64,000 bases of DNA from Hyphococcus sp. (GTDB lineage: Bacteria > Pseudomonadota > Alphaproteobacteria > Caulobacterales > Parvularculaceae), in assembly GCA_013002535.1 (NCBI GenBank), contig JABDJK010000095.1, positions 1 to 64,000 on the forward strand, read 5' to 3'. The stretch's first letter is position 1, and every line of letters begins with the position of its first letter. Both the position numbers and the translations under genes were made by a program. The notes under the pieces are model-generated. The model made no database searches. It was not told the DNA's origin and saw only the letters and a list, made by a program, of their open reading frames with translations. Shown here one piece after another: positions 63,841-64,000 of this stretch.

Positions 63841-64000
63841 GTGGCGAGATGGTCAGGCAAAATTCGGCTTGCCTTGCGAGTATTGCTTGCGCCAATAGTA
63901 TTGGGCGCGAGCGCCCAGGCGCAAACGACGATTTGCCAAAATCGCCTCATCACAACTTTCGATTTCCGCAATCCTGTGTTGGAGTCCGGAACGGCGCTTT
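63841..64000 (+). CDS. Start of an exported protein, truncated by the window end
   Basis: A GTG start followed by a signal peptide (RLALRVLLAPIVLGASAQAQ, cut near 28) and TTICQNRLITTFDF; the frame is open to the last base. Only 53 residues are visible, so the product cannot be named. No ATG alternative within the signal. Confidence 0.6.
   Translation, partial: MARWSGKIRLALRVLLAPIVLGASAQAQTTICQNRLITTFDFRNPVLESGTAL

Noticed and set aside
1-64000. CRISPR arrays, prophage or insertion-sequence remnants
   Set aside because: No regularly spaced repeats, integrase, transposase or phage structural genes seen on either strand.

Overview
The window looks like a chromosomal segment of an alphaproteobacterium, probably Hyphomonadaceae or Parvularculaceae (inferred from gene content and order, not from a marker gene). 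It is about 55% GC by eye and densely coded. Most of it is housekeeping and general metabolism; I see no phage, insertion sequence or CRISPR array.

Layout. 1-1326: five-gene operon of small membrane proteins with a 66-residue XRE-type regulator, behind a promoter carrying two copies of a dyad operator. 1327-1905: gene-free stretch with dispersed palindromic repeats. 1906-4364: two rSAM/selenodomain-associated-type transferases and a membrane dipeptidase. 4365-9637: yaaA, an FAD-linked oxidase, a methyltransferase-like lipoprotein, an FAD monooxygenase and a Sua5-type enzyme. 9741-17822: acyl-CoA dehydrogenase, a second M19 dipeptidase, an AbrB-like/Doc toxin-antitoxin pair with a three-palindrome promoter, metallophosphoesterase, SDR, MOSC, extensin-like and deacetylase-like genes. 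17858-18034 (minus): a very short His-rich lipoprotein gene. 18314-26231: phosphatase, amidase, xseB, dxs, serine hydrolase, tlyA-like and RlmD-like genes. 26241-31834: hydrolase, MddA-like methyltransferase, aroC, pdxH, RidA and an MFS carrier. 31983-35230: TerB-like gene convergent with an overlapping ATP-grasp / metallo-beta-lactamase-fold / ATP-grasp operon. 35354-38690: small secreted or stress-type proteins. 38836-40968: amidohydrolase and tRNA-Pro and tRNA-Gln genes.

41489-47366 is a complete TonB2-like energy-transduction operon (DUF3450, long TtpC-like ExbB, ExbB, two ExbD, TonB, TPR protein), closed by a strong terminator. 47459-51818 holds a lipoprotein, a DUF2336 protein, a ParA-like ATPase with a small partner, and a serine hydrolase. 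51970-59940 is a ten-gene Mrp/Mnh-type cation/proton antiporter operon with three NuoL/M/N-like subunits; its C subunit carries a large acidic, His-rich insertion. 60102-64000 holds a frameshifted DnaA-like HTH gene, sufE, an unknown secreted protein, a PAS histidine kinase and the start of a further exported protein.

The points most worth a second look are the ATP-grasp/MBL/ATP-grasp operon, the MnhC insertion, the His-rich microlipoprotein, the two operator architectures (XRE operon and Doc module), the divergent genes whose start codons overlap at 49336-49339, and the frameshift in the DnaA-like gene.
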